A stretch of 8,501 nucleotides of DNA, from NCBI GenBank assembly GCA_022705125.1, contig JAKJFB010000069.1, positions 1 to 8,501 of the forward strand. The letters are read 5' to 3'. The notes under the pieces are model-generated. The model was not told where the DNA came from, ran no database searches, and saw only the letters and a program-made list of their open reading frames with translations. The position numbers and the translations under genes were made by a program. This stretch comes from Pseudomonadota bacterium. GTDB taxonomy: Bacteria > Pseudomonadota > Gammaproteobacteria > Pseudomonadales > UBA5518. The first letter of the stretch is position 1. Every line of letters begins with the position of its first letter. Positions 1 through 5,873 of the stretch are shown piece by piece.

Positions 1-239
1 TCGGCGGCGATTCGGGCGCCGGCGTGAAGCCCGCGCCGGGGCCGTTGCTCGCGGCGATGGCGAAGGCGCGGACGCTGCCGTGCGCGGCGCTGATGATCGG
101 CGATTCACGCCACGACGTGCATGCCGCGCGCGCGGCCGGCGTGCGCGTGATCGGTGTGGCAGGCGGCTACAACCACGGCGAGGACATCCGCTGCGAGGCG
201 CCGGACCTGGTCGTCGACGGACTCGGCGAATTGCTTTGA
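1..239 (+). CDS. gph: Phosphoglycolate phosphatase, C-terminal part (HAD superfamily)
   Basis: This is the 3' end of a gene that begins left of the window; about 78 residues are visible, read in the frame of position 3, with TGA at 237-239. The lysine of HAD motif III is in KPAPGPLL. It is followed by HAD motif IV, GDSRHDVHAARAAG, which carries the Mg2+-binding aspartates. The end, with its APDLVVDGLGEL block, is typical of Gph proteins. Gph removes phosphate from 2-phosphoglycolate in the cytoplasm, a by-product of DNA 3'-end repair and oxygenase activity. The gene lies directly upstream of trpE, the same order as in pseudomonads, which favours Gph over other HAD phosphatases. Related sugar or nucleotide phosphatases of the family cannot be excluded from the C-terminus alone. 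Confidence 0.8.
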   Translation, partial: GGDSGAGVKPAPGPLLAAMAKARTLPCAALMIGDSRHDVHAARAAGVRVIGVAGGYNHGEDIRCEAPDLVVDGLGELL

Positions 240-258
240 ATGCCCCTTGCAGTAGAAT
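231..258 (+). promoter_or_regulatory. Candidate sigma-70 promoter for trpL-trpE
   Basis: TAGAAT at 253-258 matches the -10 consensus at five of six positions. A weak -35, TTGCTT at 231-236, lies 16 nt upstream and overlaps the end of gph. Transcription would start near 265, about 27 nt before the leader peptide start codon, which is the right geometry for an attenuated operon. The -35 is poor and the call rests mainly on the -10 and the position. Confidence 0.45.
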
Positions 259-291
259 CTGTCGCAGCACACTTTCCCCACGGGAGCAGAC

Positions 292-321
292 ATGAGGGCG
301 ATCCGGCGCTGGCGATGGTGA
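292..321 (+). CDS. trpL: trp operon leader peptide (TrpL-like, 9 aa)
   Basis: A 9-codon ORF reads MRAIRRWRW followed by TGA at 319-321. It has a Shine-Dalgarno-like GGGAG at 282-286, five bases before the ATG. Two of nine codons are TGG, both near the end, directly before a candidate terminator and 65 nt before trpE. That is the standard design of a tryptophan-sensing leader: a ribosome short of charged tRNA-Trp stalls on the TGG codons at 310-312 and 316-318 and changes how the downstream RNA folds. The peptide itself has no function. The position, codon content and following hairpin support this call; there is no sequence-family evidence because such peptides are too short and variable. Confidence 0.72.
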   Translation: MRAIRRWRW

Positions 322-357
322 CAGTCGCGATTACGCGCGCTCGAGCGCGTGCCTTTT
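312..357 (+). terminator. Candidate trp attenuator (intrinsic terminator with alternative stems)
   Basis: CGCGCTCGAGCGCG at 336-349 is a perfect 14-bp palindrome, extended by a G-T and a C-G pair to 334-351, and is followed by four T at 354-357. This is a terminator-like stem (regions 3:4). A competing hairpin, CGCG-ATTA-CGCG at 326-337, shares its right arm with the terminator and could be the antiterminator (2:3). GCGAT at 312-316, inside the Trp codons, can pair with GTCGC at 324-328 (1:2, with one G-T wobble). Stalling at the TGG codons would block 1:2 and free 2:3, giving read-through into trpE. The stems are short and the T run is only four long, so the terminator is weaker than the classic one. 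The pairings were found by eye, without energy calculation. Confidence 0.55.
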
Positions 358-385
358 GCCATTTCCCCGAGTTTCCGGAGTCCCC

Positions 386-1714
386 ATGAACGCCACCCGC
401 CTCGAACAGCTCGCCCGCGAGGGCTTCACCCGCGTTCCCGTCGTCCGGCGCCTGCTCGCCGACCTCGAGACGCCGCTCGGCGCCTACCTGAAGTTTGCCG
501 GTCCGTTCAGCTTCCTGTTCGAGTCGGTCGAGGGCGGCGAGAAGTGGGGGCGCTACTCGATCATCGGCCTGCCGTGCCGGCGCCGCCTCGTGGTCCGCGG
601 TACTCGGATCACGCTCTGCGACGGGGACGCGGAGCAGGACGTCGCGCACGCCGATCCGCTCGCCTTCGTCGAGGAATTCCTCGCGCGCGAGCGCGCGCTC
701 CCGCACGAGGACCTGCCGATGTTCGCGGGCGGCCTCGTGGGCTATTTCGGCTACGACTGCGTGCGCATGGTCGAGCCGCGCCTCGCCGCGAGCGCGCCGC
801 CCGACGTGCTGGGCACGCCCGACATCCTGCTGATGGTCGCCGAGGAATTCCTGGTCTTCGACAACCTGGCCGGTGCCATCGCGCTGGTCGTAACGGTGGA
901 CCCGCGCGAGGCGGACGCCGCGGCCGGTGCCGAGGCGCGGCTCGATGCGCTGCAGCAGCGCCTGGAGGGGCCGGCGCCGCGGCTGCCGCCGGTGGACATC
1001 GATGCCGGGCGGCGCGACAGCCAGCGTGTGCGCGACGTCGAGGCGGCGTTCGAGTCGGAGTTCGGCCGCGAGCGTTTCGAGGCCGCGGTGGAGCGCATCC
1101 GCGAATACATCCTCGCCGGCGACGTGATGCAGGTGGTGCCCTCGCAGCGCATGAGCGCGCCGTTCAGCGCCAGTCCGCTGAATCTTTACCGTGCTCTGCG
1201 CAACCTCAATCCCTCGCCGTACCTGTACTTCCTCGATCTCGGCGATTTCCAGATCGTGGGCTCCTCGCCGGAGATCCTGTCGCGCCTGCAGGACGGCGAG
1301 GTCACCGTGCGGCCGATCGCGGGCACGCGCCGGCGCGGCGCCACGCACGAGGAGGACCTCGCGCTCGAGGCCGAACTGCTGGCCGATCCGAAGGAGATCG
1401 CCGAGCACCTGATGCTGATCGACCTCGGGCGCAACGACGTGGGGCGCGTGGCCGGGATCGGCAGCGTGACGGTATCGGAGCGCATGATCGTCGAGCGCTA
1501 CTCGCACGTGATGCACATCGTCTCCAACGTCTCGGGCCGCCTGCGCGAGGGCCTGAGCGCCATCGACGTGCTGCGCGCCACGCTGCCGGCAGGCACGCTG
1601 TCGGGCGCGCCGAAAATCCGCGCGATGGAGATCATCGACGAACTCGAGCCCACGCGGCGCGGCATCTACGACGGCGCGGTGGGTTACCTCTCGTGGAGTG
1701 GGAAGAGACCATGA
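386..1714 (+). CDS. trpE: Anthranilate synthase component I, C-terminally truncated (probably inactive)
   Basis: TrpE is the aminase subunit that turns chorismate plus ammonia from TrpG into anthranilate. The ATG at 386 has a GGAG at 377-380 with 5-nt spacing; an in-frame TTG at 356 is less likely. The 442 codons show the FES feedback-site region (45-47), [11 protein letters not shown] (245-255), SPE (294-296), [10 protein letters not shown] (309-318), the catalytic-region glutamate in [13 protein letters not shown] (339-351), YSHVMH (372-377), [10 protein letters not shown] (401-410) and GIYDGAVGY (426-434). The reading then turns to WSGKRP and stops. TrpE proteins continue with an AIRT block and a GAGIVxDSxPxxE block that form part of the chorismate site; both are absent. 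The normal tail, [13 protein letters not shown], survives in another frame at 1696-1758. Restoring about 36 residues would give about 493, the usual length. Either the gene is a fresh pseudogene or the sequence has a local error. Confidence 0.9.
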   Translation: MNATRLEQLAREGFTRVPVVRRLLADLETPLGAYLKFAGPFSFLFESVEGGEKWGRYSIIGLPCRRRLVVRGTRITLCDGDAEQDVAHADPLAFVEEFLARERALPHEDLPMFAGGLVGYFGYDCVRMVEPRLAASAPPDVLGTPDILLMVAEEFLVFDNLAGAIALVVTVDPREADAAAGAEARLDALQQRLEGPAPRLPPVDIDAGRRDSQRVRDVEAAFESEFGRERFEAAVERIREYILAGDVMQVVPSQRMSAPFSASPLNLYRALRNLNPSPYLYFLDLGDFQIVGSSPEILSRLQDGEVTVRPIAGTRRRGATHEEDLALEAELLADPKEIAEHLMLIDLGRNDVGRVAGIGSVTVSERMIVERYSHVMHIVSNVSGRLREGLSAIDVLRATLPAGTLSGAPKIRAMEIIDELEPTRRGIYDGAVGYLSWSGKRP

Positions 1715-1758
1715 ACAAGGCCCGCGCGATGTTCCGCGCCGCCGCGATGCTCTCCTGA
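1696..1758 (+). pseudogene. trpE: Out-of-frame remnant of the trpE C-terminus
   Basis: In the frame of position 1696 the sequence reads [13 protein letters not shown] and a few more residues to TGA at 1756-1758. This is the standard C-terminal helix of TrpE, lying in a different frame from the body of the gene. Body and tail meet at about 1694-1698, where the TGG of YLSW shares its last G with the GAG that starts the tail. A deletion of 3n+1 bases, near 109 if the family length holds, explains both the lost residues and the frame change. A simple indel would not, because about 36 residues are missing as well. Confidence 0.82.
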
Positions 1759-1771
1759 GGCTGCGGCGGCG

Positions 1772-2416
1772 GTGCTCGCCCTGTCCGCGATGGACTGGCT
1801 CGCGTTCGCGGGTACCTTCGCCTTCGCCGTGAGCGGCGCGCTGCTCGCCGCGCGACACCGCCTCGACATCATCGGCTTCCTGTTCGTGGCCAACATGACC
1901 GGTGTCGGCGGCGGCACCGTGCGCGACCTGCTGCTGGACGCGCCGGTGTTCTGGGTGCAGGACGCGACGTACATCGCGGTCTGCAGTGCCGCCGCGCTCC
2001 TCACTTATGCCGCCGCATCGCTGCTCGATCGCGCCTCCCAGGCCTTGCTGTGGGCCGATGCGATAGGTGTGGCGCTGTTCGCGGTGCTCGGCGCGCAGAA
2101 GGCGCTGCTGGCCGGCGTGGGGCCCGGCGTCGCCGTGGTCATGGGGATCTTCACCGCCTGCTTCGGCGGCATCATCCGCGACTTCACGCTGAACGAGCCG
2201 CCCATCCTCATGAGCCGCGAGATCTATATCACTGCCACGCTGGTGGGTGCCGTGTGTTACGTGCTGCTGGCCGGGCTGCGCGGCGCGCAGGACATCGTGT
2301 CGGTCGTCGGCGGCACCGCGGTCGGTTTCGCGGTGCGCGCACTGGCCATCGTGGCCAGGCTCTCGCTGCCCTCGCATGCCGGCCTCGGCCACAAGGACGG
2401 GGGCAGCGCACAATGA
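1772..2416 (+). CDS. yicG: YicG/UPF0126 family membrane protein (TRIC-like)
   Basis: The 214-residue protein is almost wholly hydrophobic and should span the inner membrane about seven times. It has the two related half-repeats of the UPF0126 family: FAVSGAL (18-24) with GGGTVRDLLL (46-55), and, in the second half, FAVLGAQKAL (103-112) with GGIIRDFTL (132-140). The fold is related to animal TRIC cation channels, and some members have been reported to carry glycine. The substrate cannot be read from sequence. The start chosen is GTG at 1772, with a TGAGG at 1756-1760 as a distant ribosome site that overlaps the original trpE stop; ATG at 1790 is the alternative and has no visible ribosome site. 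The gene was probably co-transcribed with and coupled to trpE. Family assignment is firm, function is not. Confidence 0.88.
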   Translation: MLALSAMDWLAFAGTFAFAVSGALLAARHRLDIIGFLFVANMTGVGGGTVRDLLLDAPVFWVQDATYIAVCSAAALLTYAAASLLDRASQALLWADAIGVALFAVLGAQKALLAGVGPGVAVVMGIFTACFGGIIRDFTLNEPPILMSREIYITATLVGAVCYVLLAGLRGAQDIVSVVGGTAVGFAVRALAIVARLSLPSHAGLGHKDGGSAQ

Positions 2417-2421
2417 GCGCG

Positions 2422-2455
2422 GCCTGCCGCCTGCCGCCTGCCGCGCACGCGCGGC
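2422..2455. repeat. Short tandem repeat and hairpin between convergent genes
   Basis: Three exact tandem copies of the 7-mer GCCTGCC occupy 2422-2442. They run into a hairpin, GCCGCG-CACG-CGCGGC, at 2440-2455. It lies between the stop codons of yicG and the minus-strand peptidase gene and could weakly stop transcription, but no T run follows on either strand. It may be nothing more than local slippage in GC-rich DNA. Confidence 0.4.
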
Positions 2456-2462
2456 GCGCCGC

Positions 2463-3506
2463 TCAGGGGGCGACCGGCAGGCTGATGCGGCGCTCCGGCC
2501 CGCCGAAGATGCCGACCCAGCCCGCGCCGTCCTCGCCCACCGTGCCCCGGTACATACCGCTGGTGTTGAAGCGCATCGCGTAATCGCCCTTCGCGTCGAG
2601 CACGATCAGGCCGCCGTCGCCGCCGATCGCGGCCACCTCGGCCAGGGTGGCGTCGGCCGCATCTGCGGCGGTCTTGCCGACGAGGCGGACCAGTTCGGCG
2701 ACGCTGTGCGCGGCGGCCGTGCGGATGAACATCTCCCCGGTGCCGGTCGCCGACACCGCGACCGAGCGGTTGTCGGCCCAGGTGCCGGCGCCGATCACCG
2801 GCGAGTCGCCGATGCGTCCGTAGCGCTTGTTCGTCAGTCCGCCGGTCGAGGTGCCGGCGGCGAGATTGCCGTGCCGGTCCAGCGCCACGGCGCCGACGGT
2901 GCCGCGCTTGTCGTCCTCGCGGTAGGCGCTCGCCGGTTGCGCGTCGTGATCGCGCTCGATGCGCTCCCCGGCGATTGCCCGCTGCAACTGGCGCCAGCGT
3001 TCCTCGGTGCGGAACCAGGACGGATCCACGATTTCCAGGCCCTGCTCGCGCGCGAAGGCCTCGGCGCCCGCGCCGGTCAGCATCACGTGCGGACTGTGGC
3101 GCATCACGGCCTCGGCCGCGCGGATCGGGTTGCGGATCACGCCGACGGCGGCGACCGCGCCGGCGCCGCGCGTGGCGCCGTCCATGATCGAGGCGTCGTG
3201 CTCGTTGCGGCCCTCGTGGTTGAATACCGCGCCGCGACCGGCATTGAACAGGGGCGAATCCTCCATCACGGTGATCGCGGCGATCACCGCGTCCATGCTG
3301 GAGCCGCCGCGCTCGAGCACGGCATGGCCCGCTGCGAGCGCGATGGCGAGCGCCGCAGTGTATTCGGCCTCGCGCTCCGCGCTGAGCCTGGCGCGCTCGA
3401 TGGTGCCGGCGCCGCCGTGGATAACCAGGCGGACCGGTGTCGCGGCGCTGGCGTGCGAGTTCGTCGTCATGAGGCAAAGGGCCAGGCTGAAGAGGATGAC
3501 GCGCAT
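2463..3506 (-). CDS. iaaA: Isoaspartyl peptidase / plant-type L-asparaginase, exported
   Basis: This is an Ntn-hydrolase of 347 residues that cleaves isoaspartyl dipeptides and L-asparagine, and it is made as a precursor that cuts itself. LVIHGGAGT (27-35) is the family's N-terminal signature, followed by MDAVIAAITVMEDSPLFNAGRG (71-92). The new N-terminus is Thr203 in KRGTVGAVALD; STGGLTNKRYGRIGDSPVIGAGT (220-242) supplies the second catalytic threonine and the Arg/Asp that hold the substrate, and GTGE is at 255-258. This implies an alpha chain of about 180 residues and a beta chain of 145. Residues 1-22 form a basic and hydrophobic signal peptide ending near SHASA, so the enzyme should act in the periplasm. 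The ATG at 3506 has only a weak GGA upstream. Neighbours give no pathway clue. Confidence 0.92.
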   Translation of the reverse strand: MRVILFSLALCLMTTNSHASAATPVRLVIHGGAGTIERARLSAEREAEYTAALAIALAAGHAVLERGGSSMDAVIAAITVMEDSPLFNAGRGAVFNHEGRNEHDASIMDGATRGAGAVAAVGVIRNPIRAAEAVMRHSPHVMLTGAGAEAFAREQGLEIVDPSWFRTEERWRQLQRAIAGERIERDHDAQPASAYREDDKRGTVGAVALDRHGNLAAGTSTGGLTNKRYGRIGDSPVIGAGTWADNRSVAVSATGTGEMFIRTAAAHSVAELVRLVGKTAADAADATLAEVAAIGGDGGLIVLDAKGDYAMRFNTSGMYRGTVGEDGAGWVGIFGGPERRISLPVAP

Positions 3507-3588
3507 CGTAGTATTCCGGCGGGCGTGGGCAAAGTGTGCGGCCCAGAGTTGCTACACTGCGCCCGATCGGGGACATTATGAATGGGGG

Positions 3589-3679
3589 GTCGCCACGAAT
3601 GGCGACTGATCCCTTGGGTTGCCATTCATGGCGACGGGCTCATCCGGGAAGGCACCTGTCGGCATGAATGCCGACCTAC
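3589..3679. repeat. REP-like palindromic cluster, copy 1 (three hairpins)
   Basis: Three 18-base palindromes lie in a row. GTCGCC-ACGAAT-GGCGAC is at 3589-3606. GTTGCC-ATTCAT-GGCGAC is at 3618-3635, with its loop inverted and one wobble. GTCGGC-ATGAAT-GCCGAC is at 3658-3675. The last two, within 3614-3679, align without gaps to 7761-7826, about 54 of 66 positions identical by hand count. Paired hairpins of this kind in intergenic DNA resemble the REP/BIME elements moved by RAYT transposases. No transposase gene lies in the window. Confidence 0.75.
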
Positions 3680-3689
3680 GGGGGCAGAC

Positions 3690-4067
3690 ATGAAGATCAC
3701 GCGTATCAATCACGCCGCGCTCAACGTTCCGGCGGGCGTCGAGGACATGGAGCGCTTCTACACCGGGCTGCTCGGGATACCGACCGTGCCGCGCGACATC
3801 CCGCCCGAGTTTGCGGCGCGCATCCCGGGATTCTGGTTGCAGCTCGGGGAAACGCAGCTGCACGTGATCCAGGCCGAGCTGAAGGGCGTTGCGCGCGAGC
3901 CCACGGGCCGGCACATCGCGTTCTACGTCGCGGATATCGAGGCGGCGGTCGCCACGCTCGCGGGCGCGGGTGTGGCGCATGACCGCTTCGGCGGCGTCGT
4001 GTTCCTCGCGGATCCCGGCGGCAACACCATCGAGCTGCAACAGGATCCGCGGCTCGCCGGCGCGTGA
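3690..4067 (+). CDS. VOC family (glyoxalase/dioxygenase fold) small protein
   Basis: The 125-residue protein has the paired beta-alpha-beta-beta-beta modules of the vicinal oxygen chelate superfamily. The first module begins INHAALNV (6-13), followed by MERFYTGLLGIP (20-31) and TQLHVIQ (56-62). The second begins GRHIAFYVADIEAAVATL (73-90) and ends VFLADPGGNTIELQQ (104-118). Likely metal ligands are His8, His58, His75 and Glu115. This pattern is seen in glyoxalase I, epimerases, ring-cleaving dioxygenases and thiol transferases, so the reaction cannot be assigned. The ATG at 3690 was chosen because the fold starts there and GGGGG at 3680-3684 serves as ribosome site; upstream in-frame sequence is REP repeat, not protein. 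The gene stands alone between oppositely directed genes. Confidence 0.82.
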   Translation: MKITRINHAALNVPAGVEDMERFYTGLLGIPTVPRDIPPEFAARIPGFWLQLGETQLHVIQAELKGVAREPTGRHIAFYVADIEAAVATLAGAGVAHDRFGGVVFLADPGGNTIELQQDPRLAGA

Positions 4068-4100
4068 TCGCCCACGTCGTTCAGCGCCGAGCACATATGG

Positions 4101-4125
4101 AAAAAGGCCCGCCGGATAGCGGGCC
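4101..4125 (-). terminator. Rho-independent terminator of the IPTL-CTERM gene
   Basis: A perfect 7-bp stem, GGCCCGC at 4106-4112 and GCGGGCC at 4119-4125, encloses a 6-base loop. On the minus strand it is followed by five T (A at 4101-4105). It lies 38 nt past the stop of the minus-strand gene. On the plus strand there is no T run, so it would stop the VOC transcript less well. Confidence 0.85.
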
Positions 4126-4162
4126 TCAATCACATTGAGCTGCAAAGCAGTTCAGGAGCGGC

Positions 4163-4798
4163 TCACGCGACGCCTCGATGCCGGAACCCGATCCATCCCA
4201 GCATCAGTACCAGCAGCATCAGCCCATATTCCCCGAGCGTCGGAATCTGGGTGGGTTCGTCCACAGGAGCCGCTCCGCTCAGGCAGGCACCCGAGTTGAA
4301 GTTGGCAACGGTCAGGGCCAGATCCTGCTGCGCGGACCAAGCTTGCTGAACCAGGGGGGCGCACGCAGTGCTGCCGTCACTGAAGGTCGCCCGAATGTAA
4401 GCGCCACGCAGCGATTCTCCGGTTTCGTCCAACGTAGCGCCAGTGACGCTCAGCGGATCAAGGGTCTCGATGAGATCGATATCGATGCCTGAGAAGTTGA
4501 AGGTGCTCCCGGGAGCCACGTTCAGCCCGCTCCAGCGTACGCTCTGGAAGAACTGCGGGTTGGATAACAGGTCTTCTGCTGTACCGCCCCCGACAGATCC
4601 ATCCCATGTGGCCACGTTATCGCCGGCGGGACCCAGTGTGTAGAAAACCTCCGTCATGGTCACGCCGGGGCCGGAGGTGTTGGTTACCGTTCCGTTCTGG
4701 ATATACGCGGTGAGAACGGCACTCCCGGCACCAGCCTGCACGCTGGCCGCTACCGAGGTCAGGAGCAGGAAATAAAACCCGATCAATTGCTTTTTCAT
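4163..4798 (-). CDS. IPTL-CTERM sorting domain protein, exported, unknown function
   Basis: The 211-residue protein has a signal peptide (MKKQLIGFYFLLL, cleavage near residue 22) and a middle region rich in Thr, Ser, Gly and Asp with two cysteines (146, 172) that could bond. At the C-terminus is IPTLGEYG (185-192), a hydrophobic span and the short basic end FRHRG. This is the tripartite IPTL-CTERM signal, which in other Proteobacteria is recognised by exosortase H (XrtH) and sends proteins to the outer surface. The family motif is IPTLxxWG; here Trp is replaced by Tyr. The middle domain is not one I recognise. ATG at 4798 is preferred to the in-frame ATG at 4831, because GGGGAA lies about 9 nt before it and the signal peptide starts there. 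Base composition looks less GC-rich than the neighbours. The matching sortase is not in the window. Confidence 0.82.
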   Translation of the reverse strand: MKKQLIGFYFLLLTSVAASVQAGAGSAVLTAYIQNGTVTNTSGPGVTMTEVFYTLGPAGDNVATWDGSVGGGTAEDLLSNPQFFQSVRWSGLNVAPGSTFNFSGIDIDLIETLDPLSVTGATLDETGESLRGAYIRATFSDGSTACAPLVQQAWSAQQDLALTVANFNSGACLSGAAPVDEPTQIPTLGEYGLMLLVLMLGWIGFRHRGVA

Positions 4799-4863
4799 GG
4801 TTTGCGCTTCCCCTTGATCTTGATCATGCAAATTTTTTGTATGCAGTTGTCAGTCGCGACTCG

Positions 4864-4893
4864 ATGTTAATGCCCCTTCCTCCCGCGCGTCAA
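4864..4893 (-). promoter_or_regulatory. Candidate promoter of the IPTL-CTERM gene
   Basis: On the minus strand TTGACG (4893-4888) is followed after 18 nt by TAACAT (4869-4864). These match the -35 at five of six positions and the -10 at four of six. The start codon lies about 65 nt downstream. Between them, at 4829-4847, TGCAAATTTTTTGTATGCA is an imperfect AT-rich inverted repeat that could be an operator. Confidence 0.35.
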
Positions 4894-4918
4894 TTGTGTC
4901 TGTTTCAGTTCGGGCTTG

Positions 4919-4955
4919 CAGGCTCCCTACAGGGATTGAAGTCCCTCTCTGCCTG
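4919..4955. repeat. REP-like nested hairpin
   Basis: An outer stem CAGGC/GCCTG (4919-4923 with 4951-4955) encloses an inner stem AGGGA/TCCCT (4931-4935 with 4942-4946). On the minus strand the inner part reads GGGACTTCAATCCC, a loop style like the hairpin after trpC (CGGGTTTCAACCCG). It may be a degenerate single REP; only one copy is in the window. Confidence 0.35.
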
Positions 4956-5206
4956 AAAGCATCCCTTCCCGGTTTCCTGTGCCCCTTGTCAATGCGCGCT
5001 TCCATCCGGCGTTTCCCCTCTTCCCGCGCTACGCGAGCCGGCGGCCACGTCGGCGTGACGAGCGCGTTGCAGGCCTATCCCGAAGATCGGAGAAGAGTCG
5101 AGCACAACGGGGTAAGCTGCCTGCCACGGTAAACGCGGTAATCTGCCCGGCAGCGTGGAGGTTTAAGCGGCGCGTGATCTGGGCGACAATTCACCGACGC
5201 CCCGTA

Positions 5207-5235
5207 TTGTCCGCGTCAACCGCTCGAGGTATCTA
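5207..5235 (+). promoter_or_regulatory. Candidate promoter of trpGDC
   Basis: TTGTCC at 5207-5212 and TATCTA at 5230-5235 are spaced by 17 nt. They match consensus at four and three of six positions. Transcription would start near 5242, only about 23 nt before trpG, leaving no room for an attenuator. The match is weak, and a promoter further upstream is possible. Confidence 0.3.
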
Positions 5236-5264
5236 TTCAATGAAATCAATTCGATAGGTCGAAT

Positions 5265-5870
5265 ATGATTCTGATGATCGACAACTACGACTCCTTCACC
5301 TGGAACGTGGTGCAGTACCTCGGGGAGCTGGGCGCCGAGGTGAAGGTCGTGCGCAACGACGAAATCGCGGCTGACGCCATCGAGGCGCTCGCGCCAGCGA
5401 AGATCGTGATCTCGCCCGGGCCCTGCACGCCCAACGAGGCAGGCATCTCGCTCGAGGTGATCCGGCGCTTCGCCGGACGCATCCCCATCCTCGGTGTCTG
5501 CCTCGGGCACCAGTGCATCGGGCAGGCCTTCGGCGGGCGCATCGTGCGCGCGCGCCAGGTCATGCACGGCAAGACCTCGCTGATCCACCACGCCGGCACG
5601 GGCGTGTTCCGCGGGCTGGCGAACCCGTTCCAGGCCACGCGCTACCACTCGCTGGTGATCGAGAAGGAGTCCTGCCCCGAGCGCCTCGAAGTCACGGCCT
5701 GGACCGTGGACGAGCACGGGCGCCTGGACGAGATCATGGGCGTGAGGCACCGCGATCTCGCGATCGAGGGCGTGCAGTTCCACCCCGAGTCCATCCTCAC
5801 GGAGCACGGGCACGCGCTGCTGGCGAATTTTCTCGGCGTGGCCTGGCCCACCCTGGCGCGGGCGATCTGA
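5265..5870 (+). CDS. trpG: Anthranilate synthase component II (glutamine amidotransferase)
   Basis: TrpG hydrolyses glutamine and passes ammonia to TrpE. The 201 residues are full length for a class I amidotransferase: DNYDSFTWN (6-14), oxyanion strand PGPCTP (51-56), nucleophile Cys79 in GVCLGHQ, MHGKTS (100-105), YHS (127-129) and the His173/Glu175 pair in QFHPES. MHGKTS is shared by TrpG and PabA, so the protein may also serve 4-amino-4-deoxychorismate synthase; its place ahead of trpD-trpC makes TrpG the main role. A TAGG at 5255-5258 lies 6 nt before the ATG. It is first in a three-gene operon with trpD, which starts 3 nt after the trpG stop. Its partner trpE, 3.5 kb upstream, appears broken. 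Confidence 0.96.
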   Translation: MILMIDNYDSFTWNVVQYLGELGAEVKVVRNDEIAADAIEALAPAKIVISPGPCTPNEAGISLEVIRRFAGRIPILGVCLGHQCIGQAFGGRIVRARQVMHGKTSLIHHAGTGVFRGLANPFQATRYHSLVIEKESCPERLEVTAWTVDEHGRLDEIMGVRHRDLAIEGVQFHPESILTEHGHALLANFLGVAWPTLARAI

Positions 5871-5873
5871 GCC

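Larger units (their letters stand above)
4799..5264. other. 466-nt intergenic region between divergent genes
   Basis: I see no credible gene here. Two open frames of 78 and 92 codons (from 4896 and 4979) have no recognisable motifs, no good ribosome site and a composition unlike the neighbours. The region holds a candidate promoter for each flanking gene, a REP-like hairpin at 4919-4955, and a small cluster of GGTAA repeats and competing stems at 5108-5158. No Trp-rich leader peptide precedes trpG. A small RNA cannot be excluded. Confidence 0.6.

Noticed and set aside
281..297. The bases around the trpL start (CGGGAGCAGACATGAGG) match those at the VOC gene start (3679-3695) at 15 of 17 positions.
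   Set aside because: Both are a purine-rich ribosome site plus ATG; similarity over so short a stretch with a shared function is not evidence of common origin.
167..2413. A 748-codon open frame on the minus strand across trpE and yicG.
   Set aside because: It is the antisense shadow of GC-rich coding sequence; the plus-strand proteins carry clear family motifs and this frame has none.
3549..3579. TTGCTACACT and CATTAT as a promoter for the VOC gene.
   Set aside because: No -35 with acceptable spacing could be paired with either candidate -10.
5084..5106. AGATCGG-AGAAGAG-TCGAGCAC resembles an Illumina adapter start (possible contamination or misassembly).
   Set aside because: It differs by insertions and lies inside sequence of normal composition, so chance resemblance is more likely.
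5174..5194. GTGATC...TTCAC upstream of trpG looked like a Crp/Vfr site.
   Set aside because: The half-sites are 13 nt apart rather than 6, so it does not fit the TGTGA-N6-TCACA geometry.
4896..5257. Two overlapping open frames of 78 and 92 codons in the trpG upstream region.
   Set aside because: No ribosome site, no recognisable motif, and arginine/proline-rich composition typical of chance frames in GC-rich DNA.
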